A stretch of 64,000 nucleotides of DNA from an uncultured Myxococcaceae bacterium (GCA_945952225.1 CAMFHP010000013.1:1-64000), one strand, 5' to 3'; shown: positions 36,092 to 44,985, counted from the first letter of the stretch. Notes: a model not told the origin generated them from the letters alone. Program-made: numbers and translations.

Positions 36092-37257
36092 ACCGCTGCG
36101 TGCGCGAGGCCGAGCTCGAAGCGGCCCTCGACGGTCGCCTCGACGCTGACACCACGCGCGGTGTGTTCACCCACGCGAAGGGCTGTCTGCGATGCCGCGA
36201 GGCGAAGGCCGAACTCGAACTGCTCCGCGCGTCGGTGCGGCAGCTCGATGCGACGCCCAACGACACGATGCGACTGCGGCGCGTGCGGGCCTCGATCATG
36301 ACCCGCGCGCTCGTGGGCGGTGACGCTTCGCCGCGCCGCTCCACCAGGTCGATGCTCGCGGTGGCCGCGACCCTCGCGGTGGTGCTCGGTGGCGCATGGA
36401 GCGTGCGACGGTTCACCGCCCGCACCGCCCCGTCGACGGTGTCCGCAGCGTCGGAAGATCCGCGGCGCATCGACCTGCGCGGCGTGGGGAGCCTCTGGCC
36501 CGCCGACGACGCGCGCGTGCTCGTGCGCTCCGTGGGCGTCGACACGCGCATCGAGCTGTCGCAGGGCGAGGTGACCTTTCAGGTGAACCATCGCGGTCCG
36601 GGCGAGCGCTTCGTGGTGCACCTCGACGACGCCGAGGTCGAGGTGCATGGCACGCGCTTCACCGTGGTGGCCGACCGCGGACACCTCCGTCGTGTGCAGG
36701 TGCTCGAAGGCATCGTCGCCGTGCGGCACACGCGCGATGCGGAACGCATGCTCGCGGCGGGGGCACATCTCATCCTGCCGCTGCGCGTCGCCGCGGCGCC
36801 CGATGCGTCGCCCGTTGAAACGAACCCCGTCGACGGGGATGTGCCCGCGGCCGTGGCGGCGCGTCCGTCGGCGCCGGACCCGGGCGTGTGGTTCCGCGCG
36901 GGGTCGCTGGCCTATGCGCGCGGTGACCACGGCACCGTCGACCGCGAGCTCGCGCGCTTTCTCGCGGCCTCGTCGCGCGGTGATGCGCGCCGTGAAGACG
37001 CGCGCTACCTCCGCGGGTTGTCGCTGCGCGCGCTCGGGCGCACCGAGGGTGTGCAGCGCGAGGCCGAGGCGTACGCGAGGGAGTTTCCCCAGGGCGCGCG
37101 TCGACCCGAGGTGGTGCTCACCGTGGTGACGGCGCTGGCCGCGGCGGGCCGTTGTGACGAGGCCCGCGCGGCGGTTCGCACGATGCCCGCCGACGCGCCC
37201 GCGCGGCTCCAGCGCGCGTTGGAGCGGGCCGCGCAGTGCACCGTCCCGACGCCCTGA
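36088..37257 (+). CDS. Anti-sigma/FecR-like transmembrane regulator with TPR tail
   Basis: 389 residues from ATG 36088. Residues 1-50 hold a zinc anti-sigma motif HAKGCLRC (His29-x3-Cys33-x2-Cys36). One helix at about 88-105 (MLAVAATLAVVLGGAW). The outer part has a FecR-like domain (WPADDARVLVRSVGVDTRIELSQGEVTF, then VEVHGTRFTVVAD, VQVLEGIVAV) and a TPR-like C-terminus (FRAGSLAYARGDHGTVDREL). Thus it likely holds the ECF sigma factor at the membrane and senses an envelope signal. The direct coupling to an outer-membrane protein gene suggests that protein's state is the signal. Confidence 0.88.
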   Translation: MNRCVREAELEAALDGRLDADTTRGVFTHAKGCLRCREAKAELELLRASVRQLDATPNDTMRLRRVRASIMTRALVGGDASPRRSTRSMLAVAATLAVVLGGAWSVRRFTARTAPSTVSAASEDPRRIDLRGVGSLWPADDARVLVRSVGVDTRIELSQGEVTFQVNHRGPGERFVVHLDDAEVEVHGTRFTVVADRGHLRRVQVLEGIVAVRHTRDAERMLAAGAHLILPLRVAAAPDASPVETNPVDGDVPAAVAARPSAPDPGVWFRAGSLAYARGDHGTVDRELARFLAASSRGDARREDARYLRGLSLRALGRTEGVQREAEAYAREFPQGARRPEVVLTVVTALAAAGRCDEARAAVRTMPADAPARLQRALERAAQCTVPTP

Positions 37258-37671
37258 TCAGCGCGGGTCGGCGAGACGAAGGCCCTCGGCATCGAGCTGC
37301 GCGCGCACCTCGGCCTCGGCCTGGATCCAGTCTTCGAAGGGGCTCCCGTTGCGGAACCCGCGCGCGTTCGCGCGACGCCACGCGGCACGGCGCACACGCA
37401 GTTCGAAGGCCTCGCGGGTGATTTCGGGCGCGCGCGCTGCGACCTCTTCGACCGCAGGCACGGTCTCGACGGCGACGCTCTCGACGGCGACGGTCTCGAC
37501 GGCGATGGTCTCGACGACGGCGGGCGGGGTGAGGGCGACGACCTCGGCGACGGTCTCCATCGCGGGCACCTCGCTCGCGGGGAGCTTCGTCTTCGTGCTG
37601 GTGGTCTTGCGGGCGCGCGGCGTCTTCGCGGGCGCGGCCTTGGTCTTCGTGGCGGTGGTCTTGCGGGTCAT
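37258..37671 (-). CDS. DUF2934 protein with histone H1-like N-terminus
   Basis: 137 residues from ATG 37671. Residues 1-30 are Lys/Ala/Thr/Pro-rich (TRKTTATKTKAAPAKTPRAR), like histone H1 tails. Middle: VETVA repeats. C-terminal DUF2934-type segment ITREAFELRVRRAAWRRANA with SPFEDWIQAEAEV. Possibly a DNA- or RNA-associated protein; function unknown. Its stop abuts the stop of the convergent anti-sigma gene. Confidence 0.82.
   Translation of the reverse strand: MTRKTTATKTKAAPAKTPRARKTTSTKTKLPASEVPAMETVAEVVALTPPAVVETIAVETVAVESVAVETVPAVEEVAARAPEITREAFELRVRRAAWRRANARGFRNGSPFEDWIQAEAEVRAQLDAEGLRLADPR
37461..37520. repeat. 15-bp in-frame tandem repeat, four copies
   Basis: Four units of the form cggtctcgacggcga encode VETVA, VESVA or VETIA inside the DUF2934 gene. 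In-frame and coding; likely a flexible spacer of variable length. Confidence 0.85.
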
Positions 37672-37880
37672 GGCGGTGGTTGCCCGTGGCACGGGACTGC
37701 CGCGAGGGGAACGCGCGTGTTGGCGCGCGACCCGAGTGTCGACGCGCCGTTGTCGCTGCGCCCTCTCGCGCGATGCGTCACGAAGAACCACAGACGAGAG
37801 CTCCAGTCAAAGGCGTTCGCGTGACGCCACGGGGTTCGCGGCCGTTGACGCGCGCCGTTCGGCTGCGCTCCGATGCGCCG

Positions 37881-38441
37881 ATGGCGCCGATCAAAGACCG
37901 CTTCTGCTCGTTCTGCGGCACGGCCTACGCCGAGCCGCTCGTGTACCCGCGCGTGTGCGTGAACCCCGCGTGCGGCATCACCGCGTGGTCGAACCCGATC
38001 CCCGTGTGCGTGGTGCTCCTGCCCGTGCGTGACGGCGCGCGCAGGGGCCTCCTCGCGCTACGTCGCGGCATCGAGCCGGGCCGCGGACGCCTCGGGCTCC
38101 CCGGCGGATTTCTCGAAGACCACGAGCGCTGGCAGCAGGGTGGCGCCCGCGAGGTGCGCGAAGAGGTCGGCATCGAGCTCGACCCCGACACGCTCGAACC
38201 CTTCGGATACGCGAGCAGCGCGCCGCGCCCCAACCGCGTGCTGCTCTTCATGACGGCGCCGCCCGTCGACCTCGCGTCACTCCCGCCCTTCGAGGCCAAC
38301 CACGAGACCCTCGAACGCGGGGTGATCTGGGGCCCCGAAGGGCTCGATGCGGCCTTCGCGTTCTCGCTCCACGTCGAGGCCGCGCGCCGCTGGTTCGCCG
38401 CGCACTCCATCACCGGAGACCACGCGTTCTCCGTCGGCTGA
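37881..38441 (+). CDS. Nudix hydrolase with zinc ribbon
   Basis: 186 residues from ATG 37881. N-terminal zinc ribbon-like FCSFCGTAYAEP...VCVNPACG, then a Nudix domain with LGLPGGFLEDHERWQQGGAR and EVREEVGIEL. Such proteins usually cleave nucleoside diphosphate derivatives; the substrate is not readable. Upstream starts would give an Arg-rich leader. Converges on alaX. Confidence 0.88.
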   Translation: MAPIKDRFCSFCGTAYAEPLVYPRVCVNPACGITAWSNPIPVCVVLLPVRDGARRGLLALRRGIEPGRGRLGLPGGFLEDHERWQQGGAREVREEVGIELDPDTLEPFGYASSAPRPNRVLLFMTAPPVDLASLPPFEANHETLERGVIWGPEGLDAAFAFSLHVEAARRWFAAHSITGDHAFSVG

Positions 38442-38456
38442 ATCGCCGTTCAGTCG
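38435..38456. terminator. Hairpin between convergent Nudix and AlaX genes
   Basis: CGGCTGAA (38435-38442) and TTCAGTCG (38449-38456) pair with one G-U around TCGCCG. Both stop codons are within it. Probable bidirectional terminator without T-run. Confidence 0.45.
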
Positions 38457-39628
38457 GCGGTGATCGCCGCCCAGTCGACCGTCGCGGGGAGGCGCCCTTC
38501 GGCCCGATCCGCGCGTCCGCCACCGCGTCCGCCGTGCGACGCCGTCGCGGCCTTGAGCCACGCGCCGCAATCGAACGCGCTCCCGGCGCCGCGCGCGAGC
38601 ATCACCTGGAGCCCCTCGGCCGAGCGTGACGCGAGCATCGCCACCGTGCCGGGCTGCGCGGTGATCTCGACCGCGAGCGCGCGCAGCGTGTCGACCGTCG
38701 CGTCGTCGAGCACACACGCCACGCGCTGCGATCCCGCGCGCTTCGCGTCGTCGAGGAGCGCACGCGCGTAGAGCGTCGCCCACTGCGCGCGGGCCACACC
38801 GAGGGCGTCGCGGGTCGCGGTGAGCTCGGCACGGAGCCGCTCGACGCCATGGTGCACGTCGAGGGGACCGCACGAGAATCCGCGCGCCAGATCGACGAGC
38901 GACTTCGACCGCGCCCCGAGCTCGCGCTGCGCCACGCGCCCGGCGAGAAAGGTCACGCGCATCTTGCCCTTGTAGCGTTCGAGGCCGGTGATGGTGACGA
39001 GCCCCACCTGCGACGAGCGCGTGCAGTGCGTGCCGCCGCACGGAGACACGTCGAAGCCGCCCACGTCGACCACGCGGATGTTCTCCGTCACCTTCGGCGC
39101 CCTGCGCAGCGGCAGCGTCGCGAGCTCGTCGGGCGTCGGAAAATATTGGCGCACCGTCACGTCGTCTTCGATCACGCGGTTCACGAGGTCTTCGGCGCGC
39201 GCGACGGCGGCCTCGTCGAGCGACGCGAGGTGCACGTCGATGGTGCACGCCGTGGCGCCGAGGCGCGACGACACGGTCTCGGCGCGGGCCTCGTCGAGCA
39301 GCGCGCGAGAGAGCATGTGCTGCCCCGTGTGCAGCGCCATGTGGAGCCGTCGGCGCGTGCGTTCGATGGCGCCGTGCACCGTCGCGCCCACGGGTGGCGC
39401 CTCGCCGTCGACGAGGTGGTGCACCACGCCCGCGTCGTCGACCTGCACGTCGAGCACGGGGCGTCCGTCGAGGGTGCCCTCGTCGCCGAGCTGTCCGCCC
39501 GATTCGGGATAGAACGCCGTGCGGTCGAGCACCACCGAGGGGCGGTCGCCGAAGCGCGCGTGCGCCACCACCGCGGCGTCGAAGGTCAGGAGCAGCGGGT
39601 CGTCGTAGTGGAGGCGCGCGGTGCTCAT
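38450..39628 (-). CDS. AlaX-type alanyl-tRNA editing protein
   Basis: 392 residues from ATG 39628. Hydrolyses mischarged Ser- or Gly-tRNA(Ala) in trans. Residues 1-90 resemble AlaRS domain II (DRTAFYPESGGQLGDEGTL); the editing site is HTGQH (His100, His104) and CGGTH (Cys197, His201). The C-terminal part, with FDCGAWLKAATASHGGRGGGRADRAEG, is a DHHA1-like domain, so this is the long AlaX form. Gene start is 57 bases from the divergent GlgA-like gene. Confidence 0.93.
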   Translation of the reverse strand: MSTARLHYDDPLLLTFDAAVVAHARFGDRPSVVLDRTAFYPESGGQLGDEGTLDGRPVLDVQVDDAGVVHHLVDGEAPPVGATVHGAIERTRRRLHMALHTGQHMLSRALLDEARAETVSSRLGATACTIDVHLASLDEAAVARAEDLVNRVIEDDVTVRQYFPTPDELATLPLRRAPKVTENIRVVDVGGFDVSPCGGTHCTRSSQVGLVTITGLERYKGKMRVTFLAGRVAQRELGARSKSLVDLARGFSCGPLDVHHGVERLRAELTATRDALGVARAQWATLYARALLDDAKRAGSQRVACVLDDATVDTLRALAVEITAQPGTVAMLASRSAEGLQVMLARGAGSAFDCGAWLKAATASHGGRGGGRADRAEGRLPATVDWAAITAD

Positions 39629-39668
39629 CGCGAGCGGTCTACACCACCCGACGCGCGACATGAAGATG

Positions 39669-39674
39669 TATAGT
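39669..39674 (+). promoter_or_regulatory. Possible -10 box of the GlgA-like gene
   Basis: TATAGT sits 12 bases before ATG 39686; the -35 region is poor. If used, the mRNA leader would be very short. Confidence 0.35.
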
Positions 39675-39685
39675 CCGCGGCCCTT

Positions 39686-40552
39686 ATGGAAAGGCCGTTG
39701 CGAGTTCTGTTCGTCGCGTCGGAGTGCGCCCCCTTCGCCCGCGAGGGCGCGCTCGGAGACGTCGTCGGCGCGCTCCCCGCTGCGCTGCGCGCGCAGGGCG
39801 TCGACGCGCGTGTGGTGATCCCGCGCTACGGGTGGATCTCGCCCGTCGCCACCGACGGAATGTCGAAGCACCTCGCGCCCCTCGCGGTTCCCCTCGGCGA
39901 CGCCGAGGCGTGGTGCGCGGTGTACGAAGCCACGGTGCCGGGCTCCGACGTGCCCGTGTACATGCTCGACCACGAGGTGCTCTTCGACCGTCCGTACCTC
40001 TACGATCCGCCCGGCGGCACGGCGCACGACAACCTCGCGCGCTTCGCGTTTCTTTCGCGCGGGGCCATGCAGCTCGCGAAGCACCTCGGGTGGGTGCCCG
40101 ACGTGATGCACGCCCACGACTGGCCCACGGCGCTCGTGCCCGTGTATCTCGCCACGCTCGAAGGCGGCGCGATGTTCCGTCGTACCGCGAGCGTGCTGTC
40201 GGTCTACGACGTGCGGGCGCAGGGGCGCTTCTCGCGCGAGGAGTTCCGCGTCACGCAGCTCGGCGACGAGCTTCTGCACCCCGACGTGATGGAAGACTAC
40301 GGCCTCGCCAACGTGCTGAAGGGCGGCCTCGTGCACGCGAACCGCATCGTGACGCGCACCCTCGACGAGGCCGAGGCGCTGCGCGACGACGACGGCGGCG
40401 GCGGTCTCGAAGGCGTCGTGCGCGCGCGTGGTGATCACCTCGTGGGGGTGTTGAGCGGACACGAGAACCCGTCGCAGTGGTCGCTCCTCGCCGAGCGCCT
40501 CGTGGGCATCTACCGCGCGGCGATGCGCGATCGACGCGGGGGCGAGCGGTGA
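39686..40552 (+). CDS. Half-length glycogen-synthase-like (GT5 N-domain) protein
   Basis: 288 residues. Begins LRVLFVASECAPFAREGALGDVVGALP, the GT5 starch/glycogen synthase N-terminal Rossmann domain, with MHAHDWPTALVPVYLATLEG later. Full GlgA is about 480 residues; here the C-terminal GT-B domain, holding most ADP-glucose contacts, is absent. The KTGGL substrate loop reads REGAL (19-23). So it is probably not a synthase by itself; a regulatory or partner role is possible. Its stop overlaps the next start as GTGA. Confidence 0.82.
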   Translation: MERPLRVLFVASECAPFAREGALGDVVGALPAALRAQGVDARVVIPRYGWISPVATDGMSKHLAPLAVPLGDAEAWCAVYEATVPGSDVPVYMLDHEVLFDRPYLYDPPGGTAHDNLARFAFLSRGAMQLAKHLGWVPDVMHAHDWPTALVPVYLATLEGGAMFRRTASVLSVYDVRAQGRFSREEFRVTQLGDELLHPDVMEDYGLANVLKGGLVHANRIVTRTLDEAEALRDDDGGGGLEGVVRARGDHLVGVLSGHENPSQWSLLAERLVGIYRAAMRDRRGGER

Positions 40553-40890
40553 GCGAACGCGACGAGTCGTGGCGGCTCATCGCGGTGCTCCAGAGCACGG
40601 TGTTTCTGCCGCCGGGGCTCGGCGTGCGGCTCTATCACGCCGCGGTGAATCTTCTCCGCACCGATGCCGACGTGGAGAACCTCACGGACCCCGAGCTCGC
40701 CTACGGGCAGGTGCGGAGCCTTCGCCGTGAGCTGCTCCTCGGCACCTTCGGTGGACCGGGCTTCGAAGCGGACATCGACACGCCCCGCGGCCGCGGCACG
40801 GTGAGGTTCATCGTCACGCGCGAGGGCGTCGAGCTCGCCGAGCAGCAGCGCGAACGGCGCGCCGCGCACGAACGAAAACACTGGAACTGA
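40549..40890 (+). CDS. Small protein coupled to the GlgA-like gene
   Basis: 113 residues from GTG 40549 (GTGA overlap). Mixed alpha/beta look: VLQSTVFLPPGLGVRLYHAAVNLL, LLGTFGGPGFEADIDTPRG, GTVRFIVTREGVELAEQQ, ending in a charged helix. No recognised family, signal or membrane part. Tight coupling to the half GlgA suggests the two work together. Confidence 0.7.
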   Translation: MSERDESWRLIAVLQSTVFLPPGLGVRLYHAAVNLLRTDADVENLTDPELAYGQVRSLRRELLLGTFGGPGFEADIDTPRGRGTVRFIVTREGVELAEQQRERRAAHERKHWN

Positions 40891-40897
40891 AGGCGTT

Positions 40898-41686
40898 TCA
40901 GCGCGCGCAGGGCGAGGGGAGCGCGCGGGCGAGGGCCGCGGCCCAGGCGTCGTGCGCGGCGGCGTTCGGGTGCAGTCCGTCGCGCGCCAGGAGCCCGTCG
41001 TGGGCCTGCTGCTCCATGAGCGGAAAGAGGTCGACGTAGCGCGCGCCGCGGGCCTCGGCTTCGGCGCGCAGCGCGGCGTTGTAGTTCACGATCTGCGTGT
41101 GGATCTCGTCGGGCGATCCGAACGCGCTCGCTGCGGGCGACTTCGACCAGTCGGGCTGCGGAATCGCCACGACCTTCGAAGCGGCCACGCCCGCGCGTGC
41201 GAGCGCGTCGAAGATGGCCGCGACCTGCGCGCGGTACTCGTCGGCGAAGCGTCCGCGCACGAGGTCGTTGGCGCCGATCGCGAGGGTCACGTGCGTCGGT
41301 GCGAAGGGCCGCGCGTGGGCGAGCTCGCGGTCGAGAAGGTCCTGCGTGGTGAAGCCGTTGACCGCGGGGTTGCGCAGCGCGACCTCGCAGCGCCCCTCGC
41401 GCCATCGGGCCGCGAGCCGTGCGGGAAAGGCCGCGTCGGGCGCGCTCCCGGTGCCGATCGTGAACGAGTCGCCGAGGGCGAGCAGGCGCACGGGCGCCGC
41501 GCGTTCTGCTGCGGTCTGCGCGGTGCTGTTCGAAGCGCCCGCGGGCGTCGAGGGCGCGGTGGTTTCGTACGTGGTGGCGGTCTCGGGCGCGGGGGCTGCG
41601 GTTGCGGGCGGAGCCGACGTGGTGGTGCCGCAGTGGGCGCCGAGGGCGGCGAGGAGCGTGACAGCGAGGAGGTGCGCGCGGAGCAT
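40898..41686 (-). CDS. Secreted SGNH/GDSL-type esterase
   Basis: 262 residues from ATG 41686. N-terminal signal (LLAVTLLAALGAHC, a non-canonical lipobox at Cys19) and a Thr/Pro/Ala linker to about 63. SGNH blocks: LALGDSFTIG (Ser74), GAND (Asn140), and DGLHPN with Asp236 and His239 as catalytic pair. Family members de-esterify lipids, acetylated sugars or similar; substrate unknown. Upstream in-frame starts are rejected because they lie before the signal sequence. Confidence 0.85.
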   Translation of the reverse strand: MLRAHLLAVTLLAALGAHCGTTTSAPPATAAPAPETATTYETTAPSTPAGASNSTAQTAAERAAPVRLLALGDSFTIGTGSAPDAAFPARLAARWREGRCEVALRNPAVNGFTTQDLLDRELAHARPFAPTHVTLAIGANDLVRGRFADEYRAQVAAIFDALARAGVAASKVVAIPQPDWSKSPAASAFGSPDEIHTQIVNYNAALRAEAEARGARYVDLFPLMEQQAHDGLLARDGLHPNAAAHDAWAAALARALPSPCAR

Positions 41687-41875
41687 CGTAGCGTCGGGGT
41701 ACGTTGCGTGGGCCCGCGCGGATGTTCGGTCAACGCGTACGAGTGTTCCGTCGACCGTGCGGACGGAGCTCCGCGAATCGCCGTCGGACACGGCCCGCGC
41801 GCTTCACAGACCGCCAACCCGCGGTGATACCGTGACCCTCAAGGAGTACCGTCGGGCCGCCGTTCTCGCGTCTCG

Positions 41876-43207
41876 ATGAAAGCCCACGCGATGGAGCTCA
41901 AGGCCAGCCGCCACGCCCTCTCGACCGCCATCGGGATGGGCCTCGTTCTCGGGGCGATCACCGCCGTGGCGCAGACCCGCGCGCCGGCCATCCAGGCCGC
42001 CGTGGCGCACACCCCGCCCGAACAGATGGCCGCCCAGGCCTCGCACCCCACCGCGACCGATGCGTCGACCGCGGCGCTCACGGTTGCAGCGCCCACGGTC
42101 GCAGCGCCCACCCCTGCACCTGCGCAGCCCGACCCTGCACCGGTGCAGCCCGATGCGGCGGCCGTGCAGCCCGCGTCCGACGCGGCGGCCGATGGCGTGC
42201 GGCGCTTTCGTGGACGCGACGAAGACGACCTCCTGCGCGCGATGGCGACGCGGCCCGTGGTGCGGGTGATCGAGCGCTTCAACAGCAGCACGCTGGTGTT
42301 CCACTGCGACCTCGGCGACGGGTACGAGATGGCGTTCAAGCCCGCGCGGCAGGGCGAGCGCGACTGGTGGGTGCACGAGCTCGCGGGCTACGAGCTCGCG
42401 CGGGCGCTGGGCTTCGACGGAAGGGTCCCGCCGGCCGTGTACCGACGCGTGCCGCTGCGTGCGCTCGACGGGTTTCTCCGCGACGCGAACCTCGAAGTGG
42501 AGCGCGACGGATCCGTGGAGGGCGCCGCCATCGTGTGGATGCCCGTACTGCGCCGCACGAACCTCCACACCGCGGAGTCGCGCGCCGAGTGGAACCCCTG
42601 GCTCGACCCGCGCACCGAGATTCCCGCGCAGCACCGCACGCGCGCGCTGCAGATCGCGTCGCTCATCACCTTCGACTACCTGCAGGCCAACTTCGACCGC
42701 TGGAACTCTGCGAACGTCCCGCAGGACGAGCACGACGACCTGATCTTTCGCGACAACAACCGCGGCTGGTACATGCAGAACCTCCGGCTCACCGAGCGCG
42801 GCGGCATCGACGGCATCCGACGCATTCCCGCGAGCGTGCTGGCCGCGGTGCAGCGCACGACCGCCGACGTGCTCGCGCGACGCACGCTCCACGCGCCCTT
42901 TCGCGTGCTGAAGTCGAACCAGCTCCGCGAGTACGAGGTGCGCCGTCGCGCGCTCCTCGCCCGCGTCGACGAGGCCGTGCGCGAGTACGGTCGCGAGCGC
43001 GTGGTGCTCGACGACAGCGACCGCCCCATCGCGCGCGTCTTCGCCGACAGTGCGGCCCCCGTCACGCCCGTCGAATCCTCTCCCGCTGCGCCCGCGAGCG
43101 AGCGACGCCACCGCCGCCATCACCGCCACGACGACGCCGCCGAACCCTCGGGCGAGCGTCATCACCGTCGTCACCGCCGCCATCACCACGACGACGACGC
43201 GCGCTGA
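41876..43207 (+). CDS. Secreted Fam20/four-jointed-like kinase candidate
   Basis: 443 residues; signal-like MGLVLGAITAVAQT near 21-34, then a Pro/Ala linker to about 105. The core resembles Fam20/Fjx1 and related atypical kinases: FKPARQGERD (Lys155), HELAGYELARALGFDGRVPP (Glu168; compare the IAAFHLDRILGFRRVPP style of Fam20C), FDYLQANFDRWNSAN (Asp274) and IFRDNNRGWYM (Asp293), where Fam20 has the second catalytic Asp before NG. The C-terminus is strongly His/Arg-rich (RRHRRHH). Kinase activity is inference from these motifs; a HipA/CotH-like relationship is the alternative. The Na+ symporter follows 38 bases later. Confidence 0.62.
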   Translation: MKAHAMELKASRHALSTAIGMGLVLGAITAVAQTRAPAIQAAVAHTPPEQMAAQASHPTATDASTAALTVAAPTVAAPTPAPAQPDPAPVQPDAAAVQPASDAAADGVRRFRGRDEDDLLRAMATRPVVRVIERFNSSTLVFHCDLGDGYEMAFKPARQGERDWWVHELAGYELARALGFDGRVPPAVYRRVPLRALDGFLRDANLEVERDGSVEGAAIVWMPVLRRTNLHTAESRAEWNPWLDPRTEIPAQHRTRALQIASLITFDYLQANFDRWNSANVPQDEHDDLIFRDNNRGWYMQNLRLTERGGIDGIRRIPASVLAAVQRTTADVLARRTLHAPFRVLKSNQLREYEVRRRALLARVDEAVREYGRERVVLDDSDRPIARVFADSAAPVTPVESSPAAPASERRHRRHHRHDDAAEPSGERHHRRHRRHHHDDDAR

Positions 43208-43245
43208 TTGATCGCACGCGCAGCGCCCGTGTAGCGTCGCGCGCG

Positions 43246-44985
43246 ATGCGACTCTCGGGGCTCGACTGGGCGATCATGCTGGGCTTCTTCGCGGTGAACA
43301 TCGCCCTCGGCATCGCGGGCGGACGCCGCGCGAAGCAGAGCCTCAGCGAGTTCTTCGTCTCGGGCCGCGACGTGCCCTGGTGGCTCGCGGGCACCTCGAT
43401 GGTGGCCACGACCTTCTCGGCCGACACGCCGCTCGTCGTCTCGGGCCTCGTCGTCTCCCACGGCGTCGCGGGCAACTGGCTGTGGTGGAACGCCGTCGCC
43501 AGCGGAATGCTCACGGTCTTCTTCTTCGCCTCGCTCTGGCGTCGCGCGGGCGTGCTCACCGACGTGGAGCTCATCGAGCTCCGCTACGCCGGTCGCGCGG
43601 CCGCGGCGCTGCGGGGCTTTCGCGCGGCCTACCTCGCGCTGCCCATCAACCTGGTGATCCTGGGCTGGGTGAACCTCGCGATGGCGAAGATCCTCGGCCT
43701 CACGCTCGGCCTCCCGAAGGGGCCCGCGGTGGGCGTGTGCCTGCTGCTCACGGGCGTGTACGTGTCGATCTCGGGCCTGTGGGGCGTGCTCTGGGCCGAC
43801 GTGCTGCAGTTCATCGTGATGCTCGGCTGCGCCATCGCGCTCGCGGTGTACGCGGTGATGGCCGCGGGAGGCATCGACGGCGTGATGCGCGCCGTGCCCG
43901 CGGAACGGCTCTCGGTGCTCCCGCCCGCCGACGCCACGTGGATGCCCGGCGTCGCCCTCGCGGTGTACCTCGGCGTGCAGTGGTGGGCCGCGTGGTATCC
44001 GGGCGCGGAGCCTGGCGGCGGCGGCTACGTGGCGCAGCGCATCTTCTCGGCCCGCACCGAGCGCGACGGCGTGCTCGCGACGCTGTGGTTCAACGTCGCG
44101 CACTACTGCGTGCGGAGCTGGCCGTGGATCCTCACGGCGCTCGCGGCCTACGCGCTCTATCCCGGTCTGCGCGACGGCACCGACCGCGACGGCGAGGGCG
44201 CGTACGTGCGCGTGATGATCGACCACCTGCCGCCGAGCCTGCGCGGGCTCATGATGGCGGGCTTCGTCGCGGCGTACATGTCGACGGTGGCCACGCACCT
44301 CAACTGGGGCGCGTCGTATCTGGTGAGAGACCTCTACGCGCGCTTTCTCAAGCCCGAGGCGAGCGAGGCCCACTACGTCACGGTCTCGCGCCTCGCGACG
44401 GCGCTCACGATGGTGCTCTCGGGCGTCGTGACGCTCTTTCTCGGGTCCATCGAGGGCGCGTGGAAGATCCTGCTCTCGATGGGCGCGGGCACGGGGCTGG
44501 TGCTGATCCTCCGGTGGTACTGGTGGCGCATCAACGCGTGGAGCGAGATCAGCGCGATGGCCGCCTCGCTCGTGGGATCGCTCGCGCTCCAGCACCTCGC
44601 GGGCATGAACCCCGACGACCCGCGCGGCTTCGCGCACCTCATGGTGGGCACGCTCGCGATCACCACGGTCACCTGGGTGTCGGTCACCTTCGCGACGAAG
44701 CCCGAGCCCATGGAGACCCTCGTGGCCTTCTACCGCCGCGTGCGTCCGTCGGGCGGCGGATGGGCGCCGGTGGCGCGCGAGGCGGGCGACGTGGGGCCTT
44801 CGGGGCCGACGGTGGGCGTGCGTCTGCGCGACTGGGCCCTCGGGTGTGGGCTCATCTACCTGTCGCTCTTCGGTGTCGGAAAGGTGCTGCTCCGCGAGGC
44901 CATGCTCGGGAGCGCATTGCTGGTGGGCGCGGCGGTCTGCGCGGCGTTGCTCTGGCGCGACCTGCGGCGCGACGCGATCACCTGA
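43246..44985 (+). CDS. Sodium:solute symporter (SSS family)
   Basis: 579 residues from ATG 43246. Opens LDWAIMLGFFAVNIALGIAG then RRAKQSLSEFFVSGRDVPWW, the SSS signature, with about 13 membrane helices. Later GLMMAGFVAAYMSTVATHLNWG is the TM8-region Na+ site motif. Substrate is not predictable; sugars, amino acids or organic acids are all possible. Follows the Fam20-like gene by 38 bases on the same strand. Confidence 0.92.
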   Translation: MRLSGLDWAIMLGFFAVNIALGIAGGRRAKQSLSEFFVSGRDVPWWLAGTSMVATTFSADTPLVVSGLVVSHGVAGNWLWWNAVASGMLTVFFFASLWRRAGVLTDVELIELRYAGRAAAALRGFRAAYLALPINLVILGWVNLAMAKILGLTLGLPKGPAVGVCLLLTGVYVSISGLWGVLWADVLQFIVMLGCAIALAVYAVMAAGGIDGVMRAVPAERLSVLPPADATWMPGVALAVYLGVQWWAAWYPGAEPGGGGYVAQRIFSARTERDGVLATLWFNVAHYCVRSWPWILTALAAYALYPGLRDGTDRDGEGAYVRVMIDHLPPSLRGLMMAGFVAAYMSTVATHLNWGASYLVRDLYARFLKPEASEAHYVTVSRLATALTMVLSGVVTLFLGSIEGAWKILLSMGAGTGLVLILRWYWWRINAWSEISAMAASLVGSLALQHLAGMNPDDPRGFAHLMVGTLAITTVTWVSVTFATKPEPMETLVAFYRRVRPSGGGWAPVAREAGDVGPSGPTVGVRLRDWALGCGLIYLSLFGVGKVLLREAMLGSALLVGAAVCAALLWRDLRRDAIT

